NCBI GenBank assembly: GCA_021785055.1
Contig: JAJYGS010000156.1
Coordinates: 1-6,578 of the forward strand
Direction: 5' to 3'
DNA: 6,578 bases
Source of the DNA: Nitrospirota bacterium
GTDB taxonomy: Bacteria; Nitrospirota; JACRHJ01
In this document: positions 1 to 5,849 of the stretch, piece by piece
Position numbering within the stretch: the stretch's first letter is position 1
Layout: each line of letters begins with the position of its first letter
Notes under the pieces: model-generated
What the model saw: the letters and a program-made list of their open reading frames with translations, nothing else
What the model was told of the DNA's origin: nothing
Database searches by the model: none
Made by a program: the position numbers and the translations under genes

Positions 1-2149
1 GGACAAGGCCAAGGTGATTACGGAGCTCAAAAGGCTCGCCAAGTCCGCAGAAAAGATATATCTCGCGCCCGACCCGGACCGTGAGGGAGAGGCCATCGCC
101 TGGCACGTCGCGGAAGAGATAAAGGCGCCGGGCGAGAAAATCTTCCGCGTGCTTTTCAACGAGATTACGAAACGCGGCGTTACCGAGGCCATGAAAAGCC
201 CCGGCAAGATAGACATGAACAAGGTGGACGCCCAGCAGGCAAGGCGTGTGCTGGACAGGCTGGTCGGATACCAGGTAAGCCCGCTCCTGGGGAAAAAGGT
301 AAAGTGGGGAGCATCCGCCGGGAGGGTGCAGTCCGTGGCCTTAAGGCTCGTCGTGGAACGCGAGCGCGAGATACAGGCCTTCGTTCCGAAGGAATACTGG
401 AGCATTACAGCGGCCCTTTCGGCTGACAGCCCGCCGCCCTTCACGGCGAAGATTATAAAATCGGACGGCAAAAAGCTTGAGATACTCGCTTCCGCCCATG
501 CCGAAGAAATAACCGCCTACTTGAAAGACCAGGCCTTCATCGTCTCGAAGGTGGACAAAAAGGAGAAGAAGCAGTATCCCGTCCCGCCTTTTACGACCAG
601 CAAACTCCAGCAGGAGGCCGCAAGAAAGCTCAGGTTCTCGGCCAAGAAGACGATGCTCGTGGCCCAGCAGCTCTACGAGGGCCTGGAGATAGGCCCGGAA
701 GGCGCCGTCGGCCTCATAACCTACATGAGGACGGACTCCACCCGCGTATCCAGGGAGGCCGTGGAGGAGGCGAGGGCCTTGATAGCCTATAAATACGGGA
801 AGGACTATCTCCCGGAGAAGCCGCCCGTATATGCGTCCCAGAAGAAGGCGCAGGAGGCCCACGAGGCAGTCCGACCGACGTCTGTGGCAAGGGATCCGGA
901 ATCCGTTAAAGACTACCTCGACAAAGACCAGCTCGCGCTCTACCGCCTGATATGGAACCGCTTTCTGGCCAGCCAGATGAACCCGGCAGTCCTCGACATG
1001 ACCGGCGTGGACATACAGGCGGGCAGATACGGCTTCAAGGCGACAGGTTCGATAGTGAAATTCCCCGGCTTCAGGGCGCTCTACATGGAAGGCAAGGACG
1101 AGGAAAAAACCGACAAGGAGGCGGAAGAGGGAGAGACCGAGACCTCCGTCAACCTGCCCCCGCTCCGAACCGGAGACCTCCTCAAACTGAACGAGCTTAC
1201 CCCCCGCCAGCACTTTACGCAGCCCCCGCCAAAGTATACGGAGGCGAGCCTTGTAAAGGAGCTTGAGGAAAAAGGAATAGGCCGTCCGAGCACCTACGCC
1301 GCAATAATGTCTACTATTGTAGACCGTGAATACGTCGAGAAAAAGACGAATGCGTTCTCCCCTACGGAGCTTGGATTTATCGTGAACGACCTGCTGGTGG
1401 AGAGCTTCCCGGACCTCTTCAACGTAACCTTCACGGCGAAGATGGAAGACGAGCTCGACCTGATAGAGGAAGGGCGGGTGCAGTGGGTGGACACCGTCAG
1501 GGAATTCTACGACCCGTTTGAAAAAGACCTTATAAACGCCCAGAAGGGGATGCGAAACGTCAAGCGCGAGGAAACCCCCACGGACATCGAGTGTGAGAAG
1601 TGCGGCAGAAAGATGGTCATAAAATGGGGCAGAAACGGACGGTTCCTGGCCTGCCCCGGCTACCCGGAATGCAAGAACACCAGGGAGCTTCCCGGCGAGG
1701 GCGGAGACCGCGGTTCCGCCGCCGGTCAACCTGCCCCTCAGCCTGAGGCGACAAACGAAAAATGCCCGAAGTGCCAAAGCCCGATGGTAATAAAGTCCGG
1801 ACGGTTCGGGAAGTTCATGGCATGCAGCGCATACCCGAAGTGCAAGACCACCAAGCCGATACCTCTTGGCGTAAAGTGCCCCAGGTGCGGCGGGGAGCTC
1901 TCCGAACGCAGGACGAAGTCAGGCAAGCCGTTCTACGGGTGCGCCAATTATCCGAAGTGCGATTTCGCCTCCTGGGACAGGCCCGTTCCGAAGGAATGCC
2001 CGGATTGCAAAAACCCGTATCTGGTTGAAAAATACAGCAGGAAGGACGGCCCGTACATAGCCTGCCCGAACAAGGACTGCGGATACAAGGAAGAGCCTGC
2101 CGGGGAAAAGGCTGCGGCAGGCGGGGCGGGTGGAACAGGGGAAAAATAG
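1..2149 (+). CDS. topA: DNA topoisomerase I (type IA), 5'-truncated by the window edge
   Basis: Type IA topoisomerase that relaxes negatively supercoiled DNA through a 5'-phosphotyrosine intermediate in the cytoplasm. The reading frame is open to the left edge (first full codon at 2), so the GTG at 14 is not the true start. By comparison with E. coli TopA, roughly 60-90 N-terminal residues, the start of the Toprim domain, are missing. Visible landmarks: the Toprim acidic motif DPDREGEAIAWH (codons from 71), SAGRVQS (about 312-330), the catalytic Tyr in TYMRTDSTR (Tyr codon 722-724, next Arg 728-730), AHEAVRPT (about 856-880) and EKGIGRPSTYAAI (about 1268-1306). The C-terminus carries four C4 zinc ribbons, with outer Cys codons at about 1592-1672, 1763-1843, 1877-1960 and 1997-2080. 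A Gly/Pro/Ala-rich linker separates the first two, and a Gly/Ala/Glu-rich tail ends the protein. The TAG stop lies 3 nt before the acs ATG, suggesting an operon. The family assignment is secure. Confidence 0.97.
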   Translation, partial: DKAKVITELKRLAKSAEKIYLAPDPDREGEAIAWHVAEEIKAPGEKIFRVLFNEITKRGVTEAMKSPGKIDMNKVDAQQARRVLDRLVGYQVSPLLGKKVKWGASAGRVQSVALRLVVEREREIQAFVPKEYWSITAALSADSPPPFTAKIIKSDGKKLEILASAHAEEITAYLKDQAFIVSKVDKKEKKQYPVPPFTTSKLQQEAARKLRFSAKKTMLVAQQLYEGLEIGPEGAVGLITYMRTDSTRVSREAVEEARALIAYKYGKDYLPEKPPVYASQKKAQEAHEAVRPTSVARDPESVKDYLDKDQLALYRLIWNRFLASQMNPAVLDMTGVDIQAGRYGFKATGSIVKFPGFRALYMEGKDEEKTDKEAEEGETETSVNLPPLRTGDLLKLNELTPRQHFTQPPPKYTEASLVKELEEKGIGRPSTYAAIMSTIVDREYVEKKTNAFSPTELGFIVNDLLVESFPDLFNVTFTAKMEDELDLIEEGRVQWVDTVREFYDPFEKDLINAQKGMRNVKREETPTDIECEKCGRKMVIKWGRNGRFLACPGYPECKNTRELPGEGGDRGSAAGQPAPQPEATNEKCPKCQSPMVIKSGRFGKFMACSAYPKCKTTKPIPLGVKCPRCGGELSERRTKSGKPFYGCANYPKCDFASWDRPVPKECPDCKNPYLVEKYSRKDGPYIACPNKDCGYKEEPAGEKAAAGGAGGTGEK
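2137..2142 (+). promoter_or_regulatory. Shine-Dalgarno of acs inside the topA 3' end
   Basis: The purine run AGGGGA lies in the last codons of topA, 10 nt upstream of the ATG at 2153. It is the only good SD-like match near the junction and supports that start. Because the site is covered by ribosomes finishing topA, translation of acs may be coupled to topA; this is inference. Confidence 0.5.
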
Positions 2150-2152
2150 CAG

Positions 2153-4132
2153 ATGTCCGAACAGGGTATAGAGGTATTCTTAGACGAGCAAAGGGTCTTC
2201 CCGCCAAGGGCAAAATTTTCCAAGAACGCCCACATAAAGAGCATGGAGGAATACGAAAGGCTCTACAAGTGGTCGGTCGAGGATCCGGAAGACTTCTGGG
2301 CGGAGATGGCCCAGACGAACCTCGTCTGGTTCAAGAAATGGGACGAAGTCCTCGATTACGACTTCGGGAAGCCTTATATAAACTGGTTCAAGGGCGGCAA
2401 GCTGAACGTCTCCTACAACTGCCTCGACAGATACGTCCATGCCCCGTCCTACAGAAACAAGGCCGCGATTATCTGGGAGGCCGACGACGGAACCTACAAG
2501 ACCTATACCTACCAGCAGCTCTACAGGGAAGTCAATCGCTTCGCCAACGTCCTTAGGAAAAAAGGCATAAAGAAGGGAGACCGGGTCTCCATATATCTCC
2601 CGATGATACCGGAGCTGGCCATATCCATGCTGGCCTGCGCTCGTATCGGCGCCGTGCACAGCATAGTCTTCGGGGGTTTCTCCGCCTCCGCGCTGAGGGA
2701 CAGGATTCAGGACTGCGAGGCCGCGCTCCTGATAACGGCGGACGGAGGCGTAAGGGGAGGCAGACACGTGCCCCTGAAGGCCGCCGCGGACGCGGCGCTT
2801 AACGAATGTCCCTCCGTGAAGAGCGTTATAGTCGTCAACCGCTCGGACAAGGGCGCCATAGACATGGAGCCGGGCAGGGACTCGTGGTGGCACGAGGAGA
2901 TGTGCTGCCGTGAAGTCGCCAACTACTGCCCGCCCGAGTGGATGGACGCCGAAGACCCGCTATTCATACTCTACACCTCCGGCTCCACGGGCAAGCCCAA
3001 AGGCGTGCTGCATACCACCGGCGGCTACCTGCTCTACACGAACCTTACCTTCCGATGGATCTTCGACTACAAGGAAGAGGACATACATTTCTGCACTGCG
3101 GACATCGGCTGGGTAACGGGCCACAGCTACGTCGTCTACGGCCCGCTCAGTAACGGGGCGACCACGCTGATATTCGAGGGCGTGCCTACATACCCCGACC
3201 CTGGCCGCTTCTGGCAGATAGTGGAGAAGTTCGGCGTCAATATATTCTATACCGCGCCCACCGCTATAAGGGCGCTCATGAAGGAAGGCGAGAAGTGGCC
3301 GGGGCTCTACGACTTATCCTCCCTTAAAGTCCTGGGCACCGTGGGCGAGCCGATAAACCCGGAAGCCTGGATGTGGTATCACAATAACATCGGCGGCGGC
3401 AAGCTCCCCATAGTGGACACGTGGTGGCAGACGGAGACAGGCGGAATCCTCATCACGCCGCTCCCCGGCGCTACGACGCTCAAGCCCGGCTCCGCGACCA
3501 GGCCGTTTCCGGGCGTCGTGCCGAGGGTTGTGGACGAGAAGGGCAAGCCCGCCCGTCCGAACGAAGGCGGCTATCTGATAATCGAAAAACCCTGGCCCGG
3601 AATGATACGCGGCACCTGGGGAGACCCGGAGAACAAAAGGATAAAGGACGTCTATTTCAGCCGTTTCCCAGGCGCATATTTCACCGGCGACGGGGCAAGG
3701 GTGGACGAGGACGGAGACTACTGGCTGATGGGACGCATCGACGACGTAATCAACGTCTCCGGCCACAGGCTCGGCACGGCTGAGGTTGAGAGCGCGCTCG
3801 TATCGCACGAGGCCGTGGCCGAGGCCGCGGCAGTCGGCTACCCGCACGACATAAAGGGCGAAGGCATATATGTATATGTGACGCTCAAGGACGGCTACGC
3901 CGCCTCCGATAATCTAAAAAAGACGCTCATCGGGCACGTCAGGACTGTCATAGGGCCTATCGCCTCTCCGGACAAGCTGCAGTTCGCGCCGGGGCTTCCC
4001 AAGACCCGAAGCGGCAAGATAATGAGAAGGATCCTTCGGAAAATAGCCGCGAACGAGCTTGAGAGCCTCGGAGACACCTCCACGCTGGCCGACCCCTCCG
4101 TCGTAGATAACCTGGTTGCTAATAAATTATAA
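2153..4132 (+). CDS. acs: acetyl-CoA synthetase (AMP-forming)
   Basis: Cytoplasmic enzyme converting acetate, ATP and CoA to acetyl-CoA, AMP and PPi through an acetyl-AMP intermediate. The product is 659 aa, close to the usual ~650. An ACAS N-terminal segment comes first (about residues 30-85, FSKNAHIKS...FWAE), then the AMP-binding domain with P-loop YTSGSTGKPKG (274-284), the acyl-pocket stretch LGTVGEPINPEAW and DTWWQTETGG (422-431). W425 matches Salmonella W414, which limits the pocket to acetate. The hinge is GRIDD (R528, D530), followed by VSGHRLGTAEVES. The C-terminal domain ends with PKTRSGKIMRR, whose K622 matches Salmonella K609, the catalytic Lys switched off by acetylation in that family. 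No acetyltransferase or deacetylase gene is in view, so that regulation is only inferred. The start fits the normal N-terminal length. It follows topA by 3 nt and is probably co-transcribed. A propionyl-CoA synthetase is less likely because the whole protein follows the Acs pattern. Confidence 0.97.
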   Translation: MSEQGIEVFLDEQRVFPPRAKFSKNAHIKSMEEYERLYKWSVEDPEDFWAEMAQTNLVWFKKWDEVLDYDFGKPYINWFKGGKLNVSYNCLDRYVHAPSYRNKAAIIWEADDGTYKTYTYQQLYREVNRFANVLRKKGIKKGDRVSIYLPMIPELAISMLACARIGAVHSIVFGGFSASALRDRIQDCEAALLITADGGVRGGRHVPLKAAADAALNECPSVKSVIVVNRSDKGAIDMEPGRDSWWHEEMCCREVANYCPPEWMDAEDPLFILYTSGSTGKPKGVLHTTGGYLLYTNLTFRWIFDYKEEDIHFCTADIGWVTGHSYVVYGPLSNGATTLIFEGVPTYPDPGRFWQIVEKFGVNIFYTAPTAIRALMKEGEKWPGLYDLSSLKVLGTVGEPINPEAWMWYHNNIGGGKLPIVDTWWQTETGGILITPLPGATTLKPGSATRPFPGVVPRVVDEKGKPARPNEGGYLIIEKPWPGMIRGTWGDPENKRIKDVYFSRFPGAYFTGDGARVDEDGDYWLMGRIDDVINVSGHRLGTAEVESALVSHEAVAEAAAVGYPHDIKGEGIYVYVTLKDGYAASDNLKKTLIGHVRTVIGPIASPDKLQFAPGLPKTRSGKIMRRILRKIAANELESLGDTSTLADPSVVDNLVANKL

Positions 4133-4141
4133 AAATTTCTA

Positions 4142-4171
4142 TTGACAATAGTATTCCAAATAATTTATATT
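4142..4171 (+). promoter_or_regulatory. sigma70-type promoter, probably for csp
   Basis: A perfect -35 TTGACA (4142-4147) is followed after 18 nt by TATATT (4166-4171), a 5/6 match to the -10 consensus. It sits in an AT-rich patch just after the acs stop. The predicted start of transcription is about 4177-4179, giving the cold-shock gene an untranslated leader of about 120 nt. A 17-nt spacer would give the poorer hexamer TTATAT. The assignment rests on consensus match only. Confidence 0.65.
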
Positions 4172-4172
4172 T

Positions 4173-4202
4173 CAGCGCGAGGTTGCCGCGCTGTTTTGTT
4201 GT
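4173..4202 (+). terminator. intrinsic terminator-like hairpin after acs
   Basis: CAGCGCG (4173-4179) pairs perfectly with CGCGCTG (4187-4193) around a 7-nt loop, and TTTTGTTGT follows. The 7-bp GC-rich stem and interrupted T-tract fit a moderate Rho-independent terminator for topA-acs, 40 nt after the acs stop. The T-tract is imperfect, so read-through is plausible. The left arm overlaps the predicted transcription start of the csp promoter. Confidence 0.6.
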
Positions 4203-4301
4203 ACGCGGCTTTTATCTGACGGGGGCGGGAGCCGCCATTTTAAAAACCGGCTGAGTATTATAAACATGCCGGTCAGGTCTTAAAGAGACGGAAGGAGCTT
4301 T
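4179..4301 (+). promoter_or_regulatory. structured 5' leader of the cold-shock gene
   Basis: If transcription starts near 4178 the csp mRNA has a leader of about 120 nt, comparable to the long leaders of cspA-type mRNAs. Three potential helices are visible: GGCGG/CCGCC with a 3-nt loop (4224-4236), ACCGGC/GCCGGT with a 16-nt loop (4246-4251 with 4268-4273), and a weak TAAAG/CTTTA helix (4281-4285 with 4298-4302) that holds the SD AAGGAG (4292-4297) in its loop and reaches the A of the start codon. The pairings are read from sequence; a regulatory role is inferred. No riboswitch class is recognised. Confidence 0.4.
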
Positions 4302-4499
4302 ATGAGGGGAAAGGTCAAGTGGTTTAACGAGAGCAAGGGTTATGGTTTTATCGAGCCGGAGAGCGGCAAGGACGTATTCGTTCATTTTTCGGCGATAAAG
4401 ATGGAAGGCTATAAAACGCTTACGGAAGGCCAGGAGGTGGAGTTCGACGTTACCGATGGGCCGAAGGGCCCGCAGGCCAGCAACGTAACAGCCGGCTGA
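4302..4499 (+). CDS. csp: cold-shock domain protein, CspA family
   Basis: A 65-residue single cold-shock domain (OB-fold) protein, the normal family length, that binds single-stranded nucleic acid and acts as an RNA chaperone in the cytoplasm. KVKWFN opens the domain at residue 4. RNP1 is KGYGFI (residues 12-17) and RNP2 is VFVHFS (25-30), which supply the aromatic residues (W7, F8, Y14, F16, F26, H28, F29) that stack on bases. The C-terminal GPKGPQASNV is typical. The start is fixed by AAGGAG at 4292-4297, only 4 nt before the ATG, a slightly tight spacing. The stop is a tandem TGA-TAA. The gene appears to be a single transcription unit, with its own promoter upstream and a strong terminator downstream. 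Whether it is cold-induced or constitutive cannot be read from the sequence, since many Csp paralogues are not cold-induced. Confidence 0.96.
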   Translation: MRGKVKWFNESKGYGFIEPESGKDVFVHFSAIKMEGYKTLTEGQEVEFDVTDGPKGPQASNVTAG

Positions 4500-4523
4500 T
4501 AAAAAAGGCTTCTTTAATACCCG

Positions 4524-4558
4524 GCCCCGGAAGATTTCTTCCGGGGCTTTTATTTTTT
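4524..4558 (+). terminator. strong Rho-independent terminator of csp
   Basis: GCCCCGGAAG (4524-4533) pairs with CTTCCGGGGC (4538-4547) in a perfect 10-bp GC-rich stem with a 4-nt loop, followed immediately by TTTTATTTTTT (4548-4558). It lies 24 nt after the csp stop codon. This should separate csp from the downstream kinase gene. Confidence 0.93.
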
Positions 4559-4581
4559 ATGGCTTGAATTTTTAAGCCATA
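4558..4581 (+). repeat. 8-bp-arm inverted repeat upstream of the kinase gene
   Basis: TATGGCTT (4558-4565) and AAGCCATA (4574-4581) are perfect inverted copies separated by 8 nt. No T-tract follows on either strand in the right place, so this is not a second terminator. It lies over the region where the -35 of the downstream promoter would be and could be an operator; this is inference. Confidence 0.5.
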
Positions 4582-4583
4582 GC

Positions 4584-4589
4584 TATTAT
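4584..4589 (+). promoter_or_regulatory. candidate -10 element for the receiver/kinase gene
   Basis: TATTAT matches the TATAAT consensus at 5/6 positions. No good -35 stands at 16-18 nt; TTGAAT at 4564-4569 is only 14 nt away. If used, transcription would begin at about 4596, some 5 nt before the ATG at 4601, giving a nearly leaderless mRNA. Confidence 0.35.
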
Positions 4590-4600
4590 GATGAACGCTG

Positions 4601-5707
4601 ATGGAAAAACTTCACCTGCTGATTGTAGACGACGACGAGGAAGTAAGCGAGTTTATGAAGCTTCGCCTCGGCCGCGATGCGAAGCACTTCGTCATCGACT
4701 GCGCATATACCGCCGAAGACTGCCTTAAATACCTCCAGGAAAATAAAGTAGACTGCGTGCTCTGTGATTACCAGATGCCGTCCATGGACGGCATGGAGAT
4801 GCTACTGTATGCAAGGGAAAAAGGTCTGGACGCGCCGTTTATTTTCGTTACCGGCCAGGGCAGCGAGGAGATAGCGAGGGAGGCGTTCAAAAACGGGGCG
4901 TTCGATTATTTCACCAAGGAGATAGGTTTCGCCCATTTCGCCAGGATAATCAATTCCATCGAGCAGGCGGTGCGGCAAAAACATGCCGAGAAGGCCAGAG
5001 CCGACGCGGAAGAGGCGATGAAGAAGCTCGAACGGCAGAGGTCCGATCTCTTCGCGATGGTATCGCACGATATAAAATCCCCCCTTACGGCTATAATGGG
5101 ATATTCGGACATGCTGCAAAAGGAAACGGCGAAAGACCAGGAAACCAGCCAGATAATGAGCGGCATCAGGAGCAGCTGCCGTAAGATAAACGGCATCATG
5201 GAAGACTTCTTTGTCGTTTCGCGCCTGGAATCCGCAAATTATTCTCTTGAGGAGTCGCTTTGCGACCCGGCAATACCGCTTCGGGATGCGGAGAAGGATT
5301 TCGCCGCGCAGGCCCTTGGCAGGAAACTGCGCTTCAGGGTCAGGATAGAACCGGGGCTTCCGGAGATAAAGGCGGACAGGACGTTCCTGCACAGGGCGCT
5401 CTTTAACCTCATCCAGAATGCGTTTGCCTATACCCCGTCCGGCGGCGAGGTCACCGTAAGCGCGGCACTCGGCCCCGGCGAAAAAGAAATAATTTTTTCC
5501 GTTACCGACAGCGGTCCCGGAATACCCCCTGATGAGCAGAAGAAGGTGTTCGAGAAGTATTACCGCCTGCACAGTCCCGCCGGGAGAAAGGGAAACGGCC
5601 TGGGGCTGTATCTCGTAAAGTCCGTCGCACTTGCCCACGGGGGCCGCGTGCTCCTCCAGAGCGAGCCGGGAAAGGGAAGCACGTTCTCCATAATCCTGCC
5701 GGTGTAA
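4601..5707 (+). CDS. receiver-histidine kinase hybrid (REC-HisKA-HATPase), soluble
   Basis: Cytoplasmic two-component protein of 368 aa with no membrane segment, signal peptide or PAS/GAF sensor. The receiver domain (about 4-120) has the acidic pocket D10-D12, phospho-acceptor D56 in LCDYQMPSMDG, T84 and K106. A charged, Ala/Glu/Lys-rich helix (about 121-148) with coiled-coil character leads into HisKA, with the phosphorylated H156 in VSHDIKSPLTAI. The HATPase domain has the N box around N269/N273 (NLIQNAFAYTP), G1 DSGPGIP (D303), G2 GNGLGLYLV (331-339) and the final GKGSTFSIILPV. All catalytic residues are present. Input is probably phosphorylation of its own receiver by, or exchange with, another protein; no partner regulator is in the window. 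ATG 4601 is the only start compatible with an intact receiver: an in-frame TGA lies at 4592-4594. No Shine-Dalgarno precedes it. Specific function unknown. Confidence 0.93.
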   Translation: MEKLHLLIVDDDEEVSEFMKLRLGRDAKHFVIDCAYTAEDCLKYLQENKVDCVLCDYQMPSMDGMEMLLYAREKGLDAPFIFVTGQGSEEIAREAFKNGAFDYFTKEIGFAHFARIINSIEQAVRQKHAEKARADAEEAMKKLERQRSDLFAMVSHDIKSPLTAIMGYSDMLQKETAKDQETSQIMSGIRSSCRKINGIMEDFFVVSRLESANYSLEESLCDPAIPLRDAEKDFAAQALGRKLRFRVRIEPGLPEIKADRTFLHRALFNLIQNAFAYTPSGGEVTVSAALGPGEKEIIFSVTDSGPGIPPDEQKKVFEKYYRLHSPAGRKGNGLGLYLVKSVALAHGGRVLLQSEPGKGSTFSIILPV

Positions 5708-5740
5708 GCGTCTCCCGCCAATCCTGCCGAATATCCGGGT

Positions 5741-5765
5741 AATGATATAATGTAATTATATGATT
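5741..5765 (+). promoter_or_regulatory. extended -10 promoter inside a 25-bp dyad, upstream of DUF748
   Basis: TGATATAAT (5743-5751) is a perfect extended -10 (TGN plus TATAAT), which can work without a good -35; the hexamer 17 nt upstream (CCTGCC) is poor. The predicted transcription start is about 5757-5759. The same bases form a dyad: ATATAAT (5745-5751), centre GTA, ATTATAT (5755-5761), with outer AAT/ATT (5741-5743, 5763-5765) after one mismatched pair. The - strand therefore also reads TATAAT (5755-5760). Confidence 0.6.
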
Positions 5766-5771
5766 CTGTTA

Positions 5772-5815
5772 CCGTCATTCCTGCGAAAGCGGGGGCGACA
5801 GGCGGGAAGCAATCG
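5772..5815 (+). repeat. degenerate dispersed palindromic repeat
   Basis: CCGTCATTCCTGCGAAAGCG (5772-5791) matches the left half and loop of the palindromic CGTCATTCC-GCGAAAGC-GGAATCC-type repeats scattered through many bacterial genomes. CCTGC and GCGGG can pair around a GAAA loop. The right arm is interrupted, and GGCGGGAAGCAATC (5801-5814) looks like a displaced or mutated right end. It lies in the predicted leader of the DUF748 gene. Recognition is from memory of the motif; only one copy is in this window. Confidence 0.5.
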
Positions 5816-5836
5816 CCCCTCGGCCATTTGTCATGT

Positions 5837-5841
5837 GGAGG
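5837..5841 (+). promoter_or_regulatory. Shine-Dalgarno of the DUF748 gene
   Basis: GGAGG stands 8 nt before the ATG at 5850, an ideal spacing, and decides this start over other in-frame or out-of-frame candidates. Confidence 0.85.
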
Positions 5842-5849
5842 TCATAGAG

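Noticed and set aside
1311..1322. CTAC-TATT-GTAG small hairpin
   Set aside because: A 4-bp stem inside topA coding sequence, encoding conserved residues; expected by chance.
341..1777. Long open frame (478 codons) on the - strand across topA
   Set aside because: It is antisense to a clearly identified topA, its translation resembles no known family to me, and long antisense frames are expected in GC-rich codon-biased genes.
2180..2893. 237-codon open frame on the - strand inside acs
   Set aside because: Entirely antisense to conserved acs coding sequence, with no recognisable domain.
4196..4210. Cold-box-like TTGTACGCGG in the csp leader
   Set aside because: Only a few bases resemble the E. 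coli cold box (TGACGTACAGA), too short a match to support it.
4256..4261. TATTAT as an alternative csp -10
   Set aside because: No -35 at 16-18 nt (CGCCAT-like sequence there), and the TTGACA-N18-TATATT promoter upstream is much better.
4802..5638. 278-codon open frame on the - strand inside the kinase gene
   Set aside because: Antisense to intact REC, HisKA and HATPase motifs; a by-product of codon bias.
5775..5810. Terminator of the kinase gene formed by the GC-rich hairpin near 5780-5795
   Set aside because: No T-tract follows on the + strand and the stem is short and contains a G-T pair; it fits a repeat remnant better. No clear intrinsic terminator follows the kinase gene.
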